Shown piece by piece: positions 37,087-46,862 of a DNA stretch of 64,000 nt. Position 1 is the first letter of the stretch. Each line of letters opens with the position of its first letter. Below the pieces are notes generated by a model, which was not told the origin of the DNA, ran no database searches, and worked only from the letters and a program-made list of their open reading frames with translations. The position numbers were made by a program, and so were the translations under genes. The DNA is taken from NCBI RefSeq assembly GCF_000159135.1, contig NZ_GG667519.1, positions 265,618 to 329,617 of the forward strand, written 5' to 3'. Origin of the DNA: Corynebacterium striatum ATCC 6940. GTDB lineage: Bacteria > Actinomycetota > Actinomycetes > Mycobacteriales > Mycobacteriaceae.

Positions 37087-37914
37087 CTACATGCCCAGCT
37101 GGTCTACGGCCTGCTGGGCTTCTTCGTAGGTGAACTTCTCGCCGTAGTCGCTGGTGAGCTGGTCAATCAGCGCGGCGCCGGACATGCCCATGGTGTCCTG
37201 GTAGTTGCGCGCGGACTCCGCGGCCTCGGCGTTCCAGTCGGCTTCGACGTTGTCTACAGCGTACTGCGCCTGCTCCGCAGTGAACTTCTCGCCGTAGTCA
37301 CTGGTGAGCTGGTCGTAGAGCTTGGCCTTAGAAAATGCCATGGTCTTGATGTAGTTCTTCGCGGAACCTAGGGCCTCGGCGTTCCAGTCCGCCTCGACGT
37401 TATCGATGGCGTACTGCGCAGCATCGGCCGGGAACTTCTCGCCGTACTCACTGGTCAACTGATCGTAGAGCTTGGCCTGGGAGAAGTTCATGGTCTTGAT
37501 GTACTGGTTGGCCTTGCGCAGTGCGTTGCGGTGCTCTACGGGAGCGTTGGGGTCGCCCTCGTCGCCGCTCATGTTTGCTAGGGCGTCGGAAAGCTTGGCG
37601 AGGTCACCCGAGGTATCGGAATCTTGTGCAACGTTGCTTTCGGGGACAACGCTGGTCGGATTGTCTGCCGCGGTGTCTTCCTTGTCGCCGCCAGCGCCGG
37701 TAGCGACACCAATGATGACGAGCACGGCCAAGGCGCCAGCGCCCCACTTGAAGCAGCCGCCCTTCTTCTTTTTCTTCGGTTCCTGTGGCGGTACAGCACC
37801 TGCGCCGTAGGTACCGTCAGCGGCGGGGAAACCTGGTTGTTGGCCAGGTTGTTGGCTGGGTTGTTGACCGGGCTGCTGCAGAGGGTTTGCGTATGGATTG
37901 TTTGAGTTGGTCAT
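37087..37914 (-). CDS. Ltp-type membrane-anchored repeat protein
   Basis: 275 residues from the ATG at 37914, which has GGAGG upstream. A Gln/Pro-rich N-terminus (QQPGQQPSQQPGQQPG) and KKKKKGG lead into one membrane helix (about residues 55-72), then an acidic, Asp-rich linker. The C-terminal half has three tandem ~48-residue repeats of the Ltp (host cell surface-exposed) type, each with the core AKLYDQLTS-YGEKF and a following AQYAVDNVEADWNAEA. Repeats 1 and 2 are nearly the same; the third has diverged. The N-in, C-out topology suggests repeats displayed on the cell surface. In some phages this domain blocks DNA injection. Confidence 0.86.
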   Translation of the reverse strand: MTNSNNPYANPLQQPGQQPSQQPGQQPGFPAADGTYGAGAVPPQEPKKKKKGGCFKWGAGALAVLVIIGVATGAGGDKEDTAADNPTSVVPESNVAQDSDTSGDLAKLSDALANMSGDEGDPNAPVEHRNALRKANQYIKTMNFSQAKLYDQLTSEYGEKFPADAAQYAIDNVEADWNAEALGSAKNYIKTMAFSKAKLYDQLTSDYGEKFTAEQAQYAVDNVEADWNAEAAESARNYQDTMGMSGAALIDQLTSDYGEKFTYEEAQQAVDQLGM

Positions 37915-38046
37915 GGAAAACCTCCAGAAAGAAACAGTTGAGGAGGATGCCTCCCCAGCGAGAGAAATGCTGGGGTGCAACCTTGGGAACACAAGCAGTT
38001 TCGCAAAGGCGCTGGACACGGCTTCCGTGCGTTTCGAACGTACGCG

Positions 38047-39360
38047 CTATCTGGTTTGGTAAGCGTTCTCTGGAGTGGCGTTGAGCTCGAGCTTTACCGG
38101 GCGGCTGGCTAGTGGGAAAGCGCGCTGGGCGCAGTTTTCGCGCGGGCAGGCGCTACATCCGGGGCCAATCGGCGTGGCTGCCGACGCCGTGAGCGTCAAA
38201 GCATCCGCGTACACCAAGCGGTCGGCTTGGGAGATGTCGCAGCCGAGGCCCACCACAAACTCCTTACGCGGGGTACCCCAGGCCTTGGCTTGGCCTTGCA
38301 CGAAACGTGCAATCCACAGATAGGTGTGGTCATCCGGCATGGAGGCCACCTGGCGGGTGATGCGGTTGGGGGTTTCGAAAGCGCGGTGGACTATCCACAG
38401 CGGGCAGGAGCCGCCACCGCGGGCGAAGTGGAACGCGGTGGAGGACTGGCGCTTGGAGATATTGCCCGCGCGGTCAGTGCGGATGAACGAGAAGGGGACG
38501 CCCTTGTTGCCGGGGCGCTGCAGGGTGGATAGACGCTGCGCGGTGGTCTCAAAACCGGTGCCGAAGGTGCCGGCGATGATGTCGATGTCGTAGCGGGTTT
38601 CCTCGGCTGTCTCCAGGAACTGGCTATAGGGCATCGTCACGGCCGCGGCGAAATATTGAGCCAGACCAAGGGTACCGATGCGCTGGGCGTCGCCAAGCGG
38701 CAGCTCCGCCACGAGCTTCTCGCACAGCTCAGTGTGTGCCAACAGGCAGTACTGCAAAGCCATCTCAAAGACGAGTTGCGACTCCGTCAGTCCCGCACGC
38801 AGGTGCAACTCCCTCGTCTGTGGGCGAAACTCACGCCGGGTGACCGGGCTGGAAAAGCGCACGCTCACACCCAACTCCTCCTGCAACTTCGCCGCCAGGC
38901 GCCCGCGCCGCAGGACGCGATCGCCCAACTGCAGCGCCAGATCCTCGGCAGCGACGTCGAGTGCGTGGATGTAGTTGTGTGCATCGTAGAAGAAGTCACG
39001 CACCGCCTCGAATGGGCCCTCCTGCTGCTGCGGTGCGGCCGCTGCGGCCTCGAGGAAGCGCGGCATCAGCTCCGGGAAACGCGTGACGAGATCGGAAAGC
39101 GTGGCCTCGGCGGCGTCGGGAAATAGCCTGCGCAACTCGGTGATGGTGCGCACGTCCTTGTCCGCGGAGAAGTACGTGGGGTCCACCCCAAAGCGTTGGG
39201 ACAGCTGCATGAGGACGGTGACGGTGAGCGGGCGCTGATCATTTTCCAGCTGGTTGAGGTAGCTCGTGGACAGCTGCAGCTGCTTGGCCATGGCCACTTG
39301 AGTGAGTCCTTGTTGCTTGCGAAGTGCGTGGATTCGTGCCCCCGCGTAGTGCTTGCTCAT
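38047..39360 (-). CDS. prpR: ScfR/PrpR-type transcriptional regulator of propionate catabolism
   Basis: 437 residues from the ATG at 39360 (MSKHYAGARIHALRKQQGL). N-terminal XRE HTH (LTQVAMAKQLQLSTSYLNQLE), a central ImmA/IrrE-like region (LPLGDAQRIGTLGLAQYF) and the short-chain fatty acyl regulator domain. The C-terminus holds a Cys cluster, CSACPRENC, which could bind an Fe-S cluster. RamB/PrpR relatives sense acyl-CoA esters and control methylcitrate and acetate genes. It is divergent from prpDBC, and palindromic TTTGCAAA-type sites lie between the two starts, supporting control of both. Confidence 0.9.
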   Translation of the reverse strand: MSKHYAGARIHALRKQQGLTQVAMAKQLQLSTSYLNQLENDQRPLTVTVLMQLSQRFGVDPTYFSADKDVRTITELRRLFPDAAEATLSDLVTRFPELMPRFLEAAAAAPQQQEGPFEAVRDFFYDAHNYIHALDVAAEDLALQLGDRVLRRGRLAAKLQEELGVSVRFSSPVTRREFRPQTRELHLRAGLTESQLVFEMALQYCLLAHTELCEKLVAELPLGDAQRIGTLGLAQYFAAAVTMPYSQFLETAEETRYDIDIIAGTFGTGFETTAQRLSTLQRPGNKGVPFSFIRTDRAGNISKRQSSTAFHFARGGGSCPLWIVHRAFETPNRITRQVASMPDDHTYLWIARFVQGQAKAWGTPRKEFVVGLGCDISQADRLVYADALTLTASAATPIGPGCSACPRENCAQRAFPLASRPVKLELNATPENAYQTR

Positions 39361-39405
39361 TGTCCAGTCATCCTCTTTATTGCTCTTGAGCAGCTGTTTC
39401 CACAT

Positions 39406-39498
39406 GTTTTGCAAAACGGAAAGATAGCTACAACAGATTTACACATTTTACACATGTGGCGCTCGACACGTTCTAGAAATTAATGTGATTTTGCAAAC
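39406..39498. promoter_or_regulatory. PrpR/RamB-type operator sites in the prpR-prpD intergenic region
   Basis: GTTTTGCAAAAC at 39406-39417 is a perfect 12-base palindrome, and TTTTGCAAAC recurs at 39489-39498. The core TTTGCAAA is the known RamB/PrpR-type site. They are 83 bases apart, one nearer the regulator start and one about 75 bases before prpD, as expected for auto-control plus control of the operon. Confidence 0.65.
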
Positions 39499-39570
39499 GC
39501 AGCACCGTGAGGCGAGGAACCTCACGTTGAAGTCAAGCACCTCACGTCGAAATGTCCCAAAGGAGCACCT

Positions 39571-41100
39571 GTGATCAACCACGAAGTCCGCACTCACAAG
39601 TCCGCCGAGAATTTCCCTATCGAAGAGCACCTTGCCTACAAGATCGCCAAGGTCGCCGCCGACCCAGTTGAGGTACCGGAGGAGACCAAGGAGATGATCA
39701 TTAACCGCATCATCGACAATGCCTCCGTCGCAGTGGCTTCCGTGGCCCGCCGCCCAGTGACCTCCGCACGCGGAATCGCAGAGGGCCACCCACATGCAGG
39801 CGACGCTGCACGCACCGGCAAGGGCGCCAAGATTTTCGGCATCGAGGGCGACTACTCCGCTGAGTGGGCTGCGCTGGCCAACGGCACCGCGGTACGCGAG
39901 CTCGACTACCACGACACCTTCCTTGCAGCCGAGTACTCCCACCCAGGCGACAACATCCCGCCGATGATTGCAGTCGCACAGCACAAGGGCCTCGACGGCA
40001 AGACCCTCCTGCGCGGCATCGCGACCGGCTACGAAATCCAGGTCAACCTCGTTAAGGCCATCTGCCTCCACGAGTGGAAGATTGACCACGTGGCCCACCT
40101 CGGCCCATCCGTTGCAGCAGGTATCGGCACCATGCTCGACCTGCCGGTCGAGACCATCTACCAGGCAATCGGCCAGGCTCTGCACACCACCACCGCTACC
40201 CGTCAGTCCCGCAAGGGCCTGATTTCCTCCTGGAAGGCCTACGCGCCGGCATTCGCGGGCAAGATGGGCATCGAGGCCGTCGACCGCGCCATGCGCGGTG
40301 AGGGTGCACCGGCTCCTATCTGGGAAGGCGAGGACGGCTTCATTGCATGGATGCTCCACTCCCCAGAGCGCACCTACACCGTGCCGCTTCCTGCCGACGG
40401 AGAGGAAAAGCGCGCCATCCTGGACACCTACACCAAGGAGCACTCCGCGGAGTACCAGGCACAGGCACCAATCGACTTGGCACGCCGCATGAAGCAGACC
40501 ATCGCCGATGCGGGCAAGTCCACCAAGGACATCGAGTCCATCGTGCTGCACACCTCGCACCACACCCACTACGTTATCGGCACCGGCGCTAATGACCCAC
40601 AGAAGATGGACCCAACTGCCTCCCGCGAGACCCTGGACCACTCCATCATGTATATCTTCGCGGTGGCCCTCGAGGACGGCACCTGGCACCACGTTGACTC
40701 CTACGCTCCGGAGCGCGCACAGCGCCCAGAGACCGTGGAGCTGTGGCACAAGATCTCCACAGTGGAGGACCCAGAGTGGACCCGCCGCTACCACTCCCTC
40801 GACCTCACCGAGAAGGCATTCGGTGGCAAGGCAGTCATCACATTCACCGACGGCACCGTTATCGAGGATGAGGCAGCTGTTGCCGACGCCCACCCGCTTG
40901 GCGCCCGCCCATTCGGCCGCGCTGAGTACATCAACAAGTTCAAGACCCTGGCCACCGGCATCGTCTCCGAGGAGGAGCAGGAGCGCTTCCTCGCAGCGGT
41001 ACAGAACCTGGAAAACTTGACCGACCTGAGCGAGCTCAACGTCGTTGTCACTCCGGAAGCACTCGCTTCCGCACCTAAGACCCCGGAAGGACTGTTCTAA
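39571..41100 (+). CDS. prpD: 2-methylcitrate dehydratase
   Basis: 509 residues from a GTG with AAAGGAGC upstream. MmgE/PrpD family throughout: [40 protein letters not shown] near the C-terminus. It dehydrates 2-methylcitrate to 2-methyl-cis-aconitate in the methylcitrate cycle, which turns propionyl-CoA into pyruvate and succinate. It is the first gene of prpDBC and the next ATG follows its stop directly. Odd-chain fatty acids and propionate from the diet or host skin lipids would feed the route. Confidence 0.95.
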   Translation: MINHEVRTHKSAENFPIEEHLAYKIAKVAADPVEVPEETKEMIINRIIDNASVAVASVARRPVTSARGIAEGHPHAGDAARTGKGAKIFGIEGDYSAEWAALANGTAVRELDYHDTFLAAEYSHPGDNIPPMIAVAQHKGLDGKTLLRGIATGYEIQVNLVKAICLHEWKIDHVAHLGPSVAAGIGTMLDLPVETIYQAIGQALHTTTATRQSRKGLISSWKAYAPAFAGKMGIEAVDRAMRGEGAPAPIWEGEDGFIAWMLHSPERTYTVPLPADGEEKRAILDTYTKEHSAEYQAQAPIDLARRMKQTIADAGKSTKDIESIVLHTSHHTHYVIGTGANDPQKMDPTASRETLDHSIMYIFAVALEDGTWHHVDSYAPERAQRPETVELWHKISTVEDPEWTRRYHSLDLTEKAFGGKAVITFTDGTVIEDEAAVADAHPLGARPFGRAEYINKFKTLATGIVSEEEQERFLAAVQNLENLTDLSELNVVVTPEALASAPKTPEGLF

Positions 41101-42030
41101 ATGGCTGGACTATTCGGTTCCATCAAGACCAACGCACAAAAGCGCGAGGAGTTCCGTGCCGCCCTCGAGGGCCCCGGAATCACCAAGCTGCCGGGCGCAT
41201 TCAACCCGCTGACCGCGCGCCTGATTCAAGACCTTGGCGGCTTCAACGGCGTCTACGTGTCCGGTGCCGTGCTGGCCAACGACCTGGGCCTGCCGGACAT
41301 TGGCCTGACCACGCTCACCGAGGTGGCCCAGCGCGCCGGGCACATCGCCCGCGCCACGGATTTGCCGGTGCTTGTCGACGCCGACACAGGTTTCGGTGAG
41401 CCCATGTCCGCCGCCCGCACCGTGGCCGCCCTCGAGGATGCCGGCCTGGCTGGCTGCCACCTTGAGGACCAGGTCAACCCGAAGCGTTGTGGTCACCTCG
41501 ACGGCAAGGAGGTCGTGCCCACCGACCTGATGGTGCGCCGCATCTCCGCTGCGGTCAACGAGCGCCGCGATGAGAACTTCATCATCTGTGCCCGTACCGA
41601 CGCTGCTGGCATCCACGGCATCGATGACGCCATCGAGCGTGCCAAGGCCTACGCCGATGCAGGTGCGGACCTCATTTTCACAGAGGCTCTCTACTCGCCG
41701 GCTGACTTCGAGAAGTTCCGCGCTGCTGTGGACACCCCGCTGCTGGCGAACATGACTGAGTTCGGCAAGACCGAGCTGCTGTCTGCCCAGCAGCTAGAGG
41801 ACCTGGGCTACAACGCGGTCATCTGGCCGGTGTCCACCCTCCGCGTGGCTATGGGCGCGACCGAGGATTTCCTGCGGGACTTGCAGGAGACCGGCATCCA
41901 GACCGACTGGCTTGAGCGCATGCAGCACCGCTCTCGCCTCTACGAGTTGGTTCGCTACAACGAGTACAACGCCTTCGACCAGGCCGTTTTCACCTACTCC
42001 AAGGACGCTTACAAGGCCACCTTCGAGTAA
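41101..42030 (+). CDS. prpB: 2-methylisocitrate lyase
   Basis: 309 residues. The isocitrate lyase superfamily catalytic loop KRCGH (Cys130) is intact, with VDADTGFGE metal-binding Asp residues before it and a substrate-binding CARTDA later. It splits 2-methylisocitrate into pyruvate and succinate. The ATG abuts the prpD stop, with GGAAGGA inside the end of prpD serving as ribosome site. Confidence 0.95.
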   Translation: MAGLFGSIKTNAQKREEFRAALEGPGITKLPGAFNPLTARLIQDLGGFNGVYVSGAVLANDLGLPDIGLTTLTEVAQRAGHIARATDLPVLVDADTGFGEPMSAARTVAALEDAGLAGCHLEDQVNPKRCGHLDGKEVVPTDLMVRRISAAVNERRDENFIICARTDAAGIHGIDDAIERAKAYADAGADLIFTEALYSPADFEKFRAAVDTPLLANMTEFGKTELLSAQQLEDLGYNAVIWPVSTLRVAMGATEDFLRDLQETGIQTDWLERMQHRSRLYELVRYNEYNAFDQAVFTYSKDAYKATFE

Positions 42031-42125
42031 ACACCTGGTCCGGGCGAGCAAGGCTCGCCCGCTCCGCGGCGTCGTCAAGCGCCGCCCAAGCAAAGAACAA
42101 TCTTTCCAAGTAAAAGGAGAACATC

Positions 42126-43277
42126 ATGTCCGAGAACACCCCAGAAATCCGCAAGGGCCTTTACGGCGTCGTCGTTGATGAAACCGCAGTCTCCAAGGTG
42201 GTCCCAGAGACCAACTCCCTGACCTACCGCGGATACCCAGTCCAGGAGCTGGCCCGCTACTGCTCCTTCGAGGAAGTGGCCTACCTGCTGTGGAACGGCG
42301 AGCTGCCGAACCAGGGTGAACTGGTCCGTTTCTCCGCTCGTGAGAAGGCGCTGCGTCACATCGACCGCCACCTCATCGACCTGATTACCTCGATGCCTAA
42401 GTCCTGCCACCCGATGGACGTGCTGCGTACCGCCATCTCCTTCATCGGTTCGCAGGACCCGGAAGAGTACACCAAGGACTCCGAGCACATCCGCCGCACC
42501 GCTCTCGAGCTGATGGCCAAGATTCCGACCATCATTGCGCTCGACATCCGACGCCGCCGTGGCGAGGGCTACATCGAGCCAGACCGCAAGAAGGGCTTTG
42601 CCGAGAACTTCCTGTGGATGGTCTTCGGCGACGAGGAAGGCTCGCCGGCTAACTCCCGCTCCGATATTGAGGCATTCGACAAGTCCCTCATCCTCTACGC
42701 TGAGCACTCCTTCAATGCGTCGACCTTTGCGGCTCGCGTGGTCACCTCGACCATGTCGGACACCTACTCCGCAGTGACCGCCGCAATCGGTGCCCTGAAG
42801 GGCCCGCTGCACGGTGGCGCAAACGAGGCCGTCATGCACAACTTCTTAGAGGTTGGCGACCCCGCCAAGGCAGAGGAGTGGACCCTCAATAAGCTCAAGA
42901 ACAAGGAACTGGTGATGGGCTTTGGTCACCGCGTCTACAAGAACGGTGACTCCCGCGTGCCTACCATGGAGGCAGCATTCCGCGAGCTGGCTAAGGACCA
43001 CGGCCAGGAGCAGTGGGTAGAGATGTACGAGAAGATGGCCAAGACCATGTATGAGAACACCTCCATCAAGATCCAGCCGAACCTGGACTTCCCGGCTGGC
43101 CCCGCGTACCACATCCTGGGCTTCGACATTGAGTTCTTCACCCCGATCTTCGTGATGGCCCGTATCACCGGTTGGACCGCACACATTGTGGAACAGAACG
43201 AGAACAACTCGCTTATCCGCCCGCTGTCTGCCTACAACGGCGAGGAACAGCGCTCCGTTCCGCCGAAGCAGATCTAA
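42126..43277 (+). CDS. prpC: 2-methylcitrate synthase
   Basis: 383 residues, short for citrate synthases and normal for PrpC. Catalytic stretches are GPLHGGANEAVM (His), MGFGHRVYKNGDSR (His and Arg) and the Asp region near LDFPAGPAYHILG. It condenses propionyl-CoA with oxaloacetate. It starts 95 bases after prpB with AAAAGGAGA upstream. Its stop overlaps the stop of the convergent permease gene by four bases, so no terminator separates the two. Confidence 0.94.
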   Translation: MSENTPEIRKGLYGVVVDETAVSKVVPETNSLTYRGYPVQELARYCSFEEVAYLLWNGELPNQGELVRFSAREKALRHIDRHLIDLITSMPKSCHPMDVLRTAISFIGSQDPEEYTKDSEHIRRTALELMAKIPTIIALDIRRRRGEGYIEPDRKKGFAENFLWMVFGDEEGSPANSRSDIEAFDKSLILYAEHSFNASTFAARVVTSTMSDTYSAVTAAIGALKGPLHGGANEAVMHNFLEVGDPAKAEEWTLNKLKNKELVMGFGHRVYKNGDSRVPTMEAAFRELAKDHGQEQWVEMYEKMAKTMYENTSIKIQPNLDFPAGPAYHILGFDIEFFTPIFVMARITGWTAHIVEQNENNSLIRPLSAYNGEEQRSVPPKQI

Positions 43278-45709
43278 TGAGCCGCTGTGCTTGACGACGG
43301 GCGCTGCACGTAGCGAAGGCATGACATGCCAACGCCACTTGCAGCGCCTAGTGCTATTGCGCCTGCAGCAATAAGAAGTGCCTTCCAATCGATAGCAAAG
43401 GTGAGGCCATCTCCCATTGCGTAGACCATTCCGGCAAGCGGGAGGATTCCAGCAATACAGCCAGTAATGATCGCAGTACATGCCAGTGTGGCCGTCGTGA
43501 GTACAACGATTCTTAGGTGCCAGGAAGAATCGAGGCCAAGTACTTTGAAGGTGGTCTCGATTGCTTCGGTAGCGCGAGCAAGTTGCCGCGAGAAAACAAA
43601 GGTTACGGCTAACGCGCTGAGCAGCGCGGCTGCCAAACTGATGTAGAACGCCCGCGGTGTCGAAGAGGTTTGAACCAGCGGCAGTAGTACGAGCTCGTGG
43701 GGGATACGGGCTTGCGCAGCGCTATCAAGAAAGCGCTTTTCTTGGTCTTCCTGGAGACCCGTAAAGACCCATTGTGTCCTACCTGCCGGTGCATCTAGTT
43801 TCTGCGCCGTGGATTCGAGGATAATTCCTCCAGCCAGCTTCTCCCAGTGAGGTCCGAAGTCGATACTCACCGCTGGAAGGGTTGTGGGACTGGGATTTCT
43901 GCTCGTGCTGATTGAAGCATGGTCATGGTCGATGAATCTGTTATCGCGGACCAATGCTCCGGTCGCAAGGACATCTTTTTCCGAGGCAGTAAGCTCTCGG
44001 TCTAAGAGCCGTTCTACGTCATGAACGGATTCGACGCCCAGTACACCAAAAGTCCCCGACATCTCCGTGGGCATTTCCAGCGTGGCTTGGACATAAGAAA
44101 TACGAACTGGGGCGGGCACACCCAACGCAGTGGCGACGTGCTGAACGGAATCAGCGTTTGTAGCTAGGCCATCATCTGTCTTCTTTAAAACGTGTGCCTG
44201 GTTTGGGGCGATTGTCGACGTCAAGCTGTCGTTCTCACTGGCTGTAAAACTGGCTGACATCGAACTACTGAACACCGCGGTTCCCATGCACAGGACCAAC
44301 AACACCAGACCCGTACCAATGAGTTGACGGTGTTTTTCGGCAAATCTCAGGGCCACGCCTGCTGGAGTGTAGGGCCGGCTGGTTCGCGGACAGCGTGCGA
44401 GAAGAAGAGAAAAGACGATGCACATCGCCACGGTTGGCGCTGGCGCCCATGTTTCGAATACGTCGGGCCCCAGCAGTGCTGCAGCGAACGTGAAGAGGAC
44501 AGCGACAAGGACAATAACGACTGCACCCCAGCGTAAGAATGATGCCGATGGGGTCGGTGTCGGGAAGTCCTTCCAGAACGGATGAGGTTGAGCCGACGGC
44601 GCGGTGGCAATAGCACCAATCAGGAGTGCTGCTAGTGAGCTAGCGAGAAGAAGCACTAACCATTTCCATGGAATCAGGACTCCAGGATCAGGCAAACCTC
44701 CAAGTCCAGAAATGAAAGGGCGCGCACATTGTGCCAGACCTGCACCCAATACGAGTCCTGCGACGGAGTACATCAAGGCTGAACGAAGCAGGATGAATGC
44801 GCTGGACTTCCACAATAGGAAGGGCGAGATTCCTAGCTCGAAAAACCGCTGGCTCAACGGGTGAAGTACCTGGTAGGTAATCCGCCACAGGAAGAAGATC
44901 AAAGCGCATGGGATGACAACGGCGAACAGGCCGAAGAAGAAGGAATAGCTATCGGCGAATCCTGAAGGCGGCGTTGCGAGCAAGCTTTCTCGGGTGAGAA
45001 GCGATGCCGAGAAGGCGTCGTCAAGCGCTGCACGATCGACGAGGTCTGCATCCCCGATCTGACTCCTAATGAACTCGGTGAGGGCTGCAGGAGTCTTTCC
45101 TTCGGAACCGAAAACAATTGGCCGGACCGAAGCGGAGGTCATGGAATAAGCGTCAGCGCCGATGGTGTTCCACGTTCCCGACGCGCCGTACACAGCTTCT
45201 TCATGCTTGTGGAAGGAATTCGATGCAACGCCAACGATACGGAGAGGTAGCGTGCCGTTGAATGCAGTTGTGTTCTCTCCAAGACTAAGGTTCACGTCCT
45301 CGGTGACTACTACCTCGCCAGGAGCGCTAGGCCACTGGCCCTGAACCAATGTCAACCCAAAATCGGGAGCTTGATCTTCCCAGTGAGACTCCTTGTAGAC
45401 AAGGGAATTTGAAGGATCGCTATCGACATAGAGATCGTAAGTCTCGAGCTGGGCAGTAAATCCCCGCTCTGGGGAATCAAGTTGTGGCAGCGTCTGCTCA
45501 ACCACGCCCGCCCGCGTGTACACAGGCACGTCCACGCGCACGGCGTTGTTTCCCAATTCTGACTGCGCCTTCTGCTGCGGGGACAACGTCATGAAGAGAT
45601 CGGCCGAGACAGCAAATGCGAATAATCCTAAGCACACTGCGATTGCCGCTGCGCCGAAGCGGTACCGTTTCGAAGAATGCACGACTTTCGTAATCAGTTC
45701 ATTGAGCAT
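43274..45709 (-). CDS. Large FtsX-like ABC permease of the I36 peptide module
   Basis: 811 residues. An N-terminal membrane helix (about 20-42) is followed by a ~230-residue extracytoplasmic domain. A block of hydrophobic segments follows at ~270-470 (FFGLFAVVIPCALIFFLW, WLVLLLASSLAALLIGA, and others), then a second extracytoplasmic domain (~490-670) and three C-terminal helices. This is the duplicated FtsX/MacB-like plan and parallels the bacteriocin-associated membrane protein at 10 kb. Its start overlaps the end of the ATPase gene by 11 bases. The substrate is unknown; the secreted four-Cys peptide encoded first in the same run is the best candidate for export or self-protection. Confidence 0.82.
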   Translation of the reverse strand: MLNELITKVVHSSKRYRFGAAAIAVCLGLFAFAVSADLFMTLSPQQKAQSELGNNAVRVDVPVYTRAGVVEQTLPQLDSPERGFTAQLETYDLYVDSDPSNSLVYKESHWEDQAPDFGLTLVQGQWPSAPGEVVVTEDVNLSLGENTTAFNGTLPLRIVGVASNSFHKHEEAVYGASGTWNTIGADAYSMTSASVRPIVFGSEGKTPAALTEFIRSQIGDADLVDRAALDDAFSASLLTRESLLATPPSGFADSYSFFFGLFAVVIPCALIFFLWRITYQVLHPLSQRFFELGISPFLLWKSSAFILLRSALMYSVAGLVLGAGLAQCARPFISGLGGLPDPGVLIPWKWLVLLLASSLAALLIGAIATAPSAQPHPFWKDFPTPTPSASFLRWGAVVIVLVAVLFTFAAALLGPDVFETWAPAPTVAMCIVFSLLLARCPRTSRPYTPAGVALRFAEKHRQLIGTGLVLLVLCMGTAVFSSSMSASFTASENDSLTSTIAPNQAHVLKKTDDGLATNADSVQHVATALGVPAPVRISYVQATLEMPTEMSGTFGVLGVESVHDVERLLDRELTASEKDVLATGALVRDNRFIDHDHASISTSRNPSPTTLPAVSIDFGPHWEKLAGGIILESTAQKLDAPAGRTQWVFTGLQEDQEKRFLDSAAQARIPHELVLLPLVQTSSTPRAFYISLAAALLSALAVTFVFSRQLARATEAIETTFKVLGLDSSWHLRIVVLTTATLACTAIITGCIAGILPLAGMVYAMGDGLTFAIDWKALLIAAGAIALGAASGVGMSCLRYVQRPSSSTAAH

Positions 45710-46385
45710 GCGGGGCTGCTTTCCCGATCTGGCCGTCGATCAGCGTGTAGGCCGTGCTGCAATAGTCGAGCATGATGGGATCGTGGCTGGTTGCTATCAC
45801 GGTTGTGCCAGTTGATGCGAGCTTTTTGAAGAGTCGAAAAATGCCATGGGAGTTCTCGGAATCGAGCGCAGCAGACGGCTCATCAGCCAAGAGAATTCGC
45901 CGGTTCCCAGACAGTGCTCGGGCGATTCCGACTCTTTGACACTGGCCGCGCGACATCTCTGCGGGAAACCGTTGAGCAAGTTCTGCTAGTCCTACCTGGG
46001 CTAATGCCTCGGAAGCCTTGTTGTGTGCCGCCGTTTCATCGACACCCGCTGCGGCAAGCACAAGCATGACATTTTCGAGCGCGGTGAGTTCATTCATTAA
46101 TAAGTCGTCTTGATGGACGAAACCGATTGTGTTGCGGCGCAAGGCGAGTAGTTCCTTGGGAGCAGCGGTGGATACACAGGTATCGAAGACCGAGATTGAG
46201 CCTTCATCGATAGGTAGAAGACCTGCAACCGCGCGCAGGAGAGTGGTTTTGCCGGAGCCGCTCTTTCCTGAAATTCCGAGAAACTCACCTTCATCAACCT
46301 CTAGGCTTGTGCCCTTGAGAACATGCGTGCGCTGGGCGCCTTCGCCTAAATACTTGTGGACCCTAGATATGGTGACTGTATTCAT
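45699..46385 (-). CDS. ABC transporter ATP-binding protein (LolD/MacB type) of the I36 peptide module
   Basis: 228 residues from the ATG at 46385 (MNTVTISRVHKYLGEGAQ), with AAAGAG upstream. Walker A GKSGSGKTTLL, signature MSRGQCQR (a variant of LSGGQ), Walker B ILLADEPSAALD and switch His in IATSHD are in place. ATPases of this branch drive FtsX-like permeases that handle peptides or lipoproteins in the membrane. The permease gene overlaps the 3' end. The secreted peptide gene lies 66 bases upstream on the same strand. Confidence 0.92.
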   Translation of the reverse strand: MNTVTISRVHKYLGEGAQRTHVLKGTSLEVDEGEFLGISGKSGSGKTTLLRAVAGLLPIDEGSISVFDTCVSTAAPKELLALRRNTIGFVHQDDLLMNELTALENVMLVLAAAGVDETAAHNKASEALAQVGLAELAQRFPAEMSRGQCQRVGIARALSGNRRILLADEPSAALDSENSHGIFRLFKKLASTGTTVIATSHDPIMLDYCSTAYTLIDGQIGKAAPHAQ

Positions 46386-46451
46386 GAGCTCTTTACAACA
46401 GAGAGACACACGCCAAGGTCATTGACCGAGGCGTGTGTGGAAAAGGGATAG

Positions 46452-46811
46452 CTAGCAGCCTCGGTCAGTTCGCCACGACGACAGACGGTCGTTATTCCAG
46501 AAACCGACGTAGTTGTTGCGAGATTGCTGGGTCATGGTGTGACATTTGCCCTGCCCGTTGGCATCGTGATACCAAGCGGCGTTTGACCAAGTGTTGTTGA
46601 TCCACGACGAAGTCTTATCGTTTGCGTTGCGGGAGACGTTCATCAAACCAATACCTGAGCCCCGAGAGCCAAGGAAACCACCGTAGTTTGCATGATCGAA
46701 GATGCACACGAGGTTACCGCCACACTCCCAGTCAGCGGCCTGAGCAGTCGGAACGGCGAGGAGAGAGCTAGCGGCGAGAGTACAGCCTATAGCCAATTTT
46801 TTTATCTTCAT
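46452..46811 (-). CDS. Secreted peptidase-inhibitor I36-type peptide, possible bacteriocin
   Basis: 119 residues from the ATG at 46811, with AAAGGA upstream. Signal peptide 1-26 ends at AQA before ADWECGG. The mature ~93 residues have four cysteines (CGGNLVC, KCH, and the last residue), enough for two disulfides. Two similar half-motifs (NDKTSSWINN and NDRLSSWRTD) give the paired layout of the I36/beta-gamma-crystallin-like fold. I36 proteins include Streptomyces metalloproteinase inhibitors, while similar short forms are found beside ABC immunity genes. Here it leads an ATPase-permease unit laid out like the lactococcin locus. Whether it inhibits proteases or kills competitors cannot be told. 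Confidence 0.75.
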   Translation of the reverse strand: MKIKKLAIGCTLAASSLLAVPTAQAADWECGGNLVCIFDHANYGGFLGSRGSGIGLMNVSRNANDKTSSWINNTWSNAAWYHDANGQGKCHTMTQQSRNNYVGFWNNDRLSSWRTDRGC

Positions 46812-46862
46812 TGCGAGTCCTTTGGGGTGAAAGATGAAGTTGGTTCTTGTGAACCTGATTGA

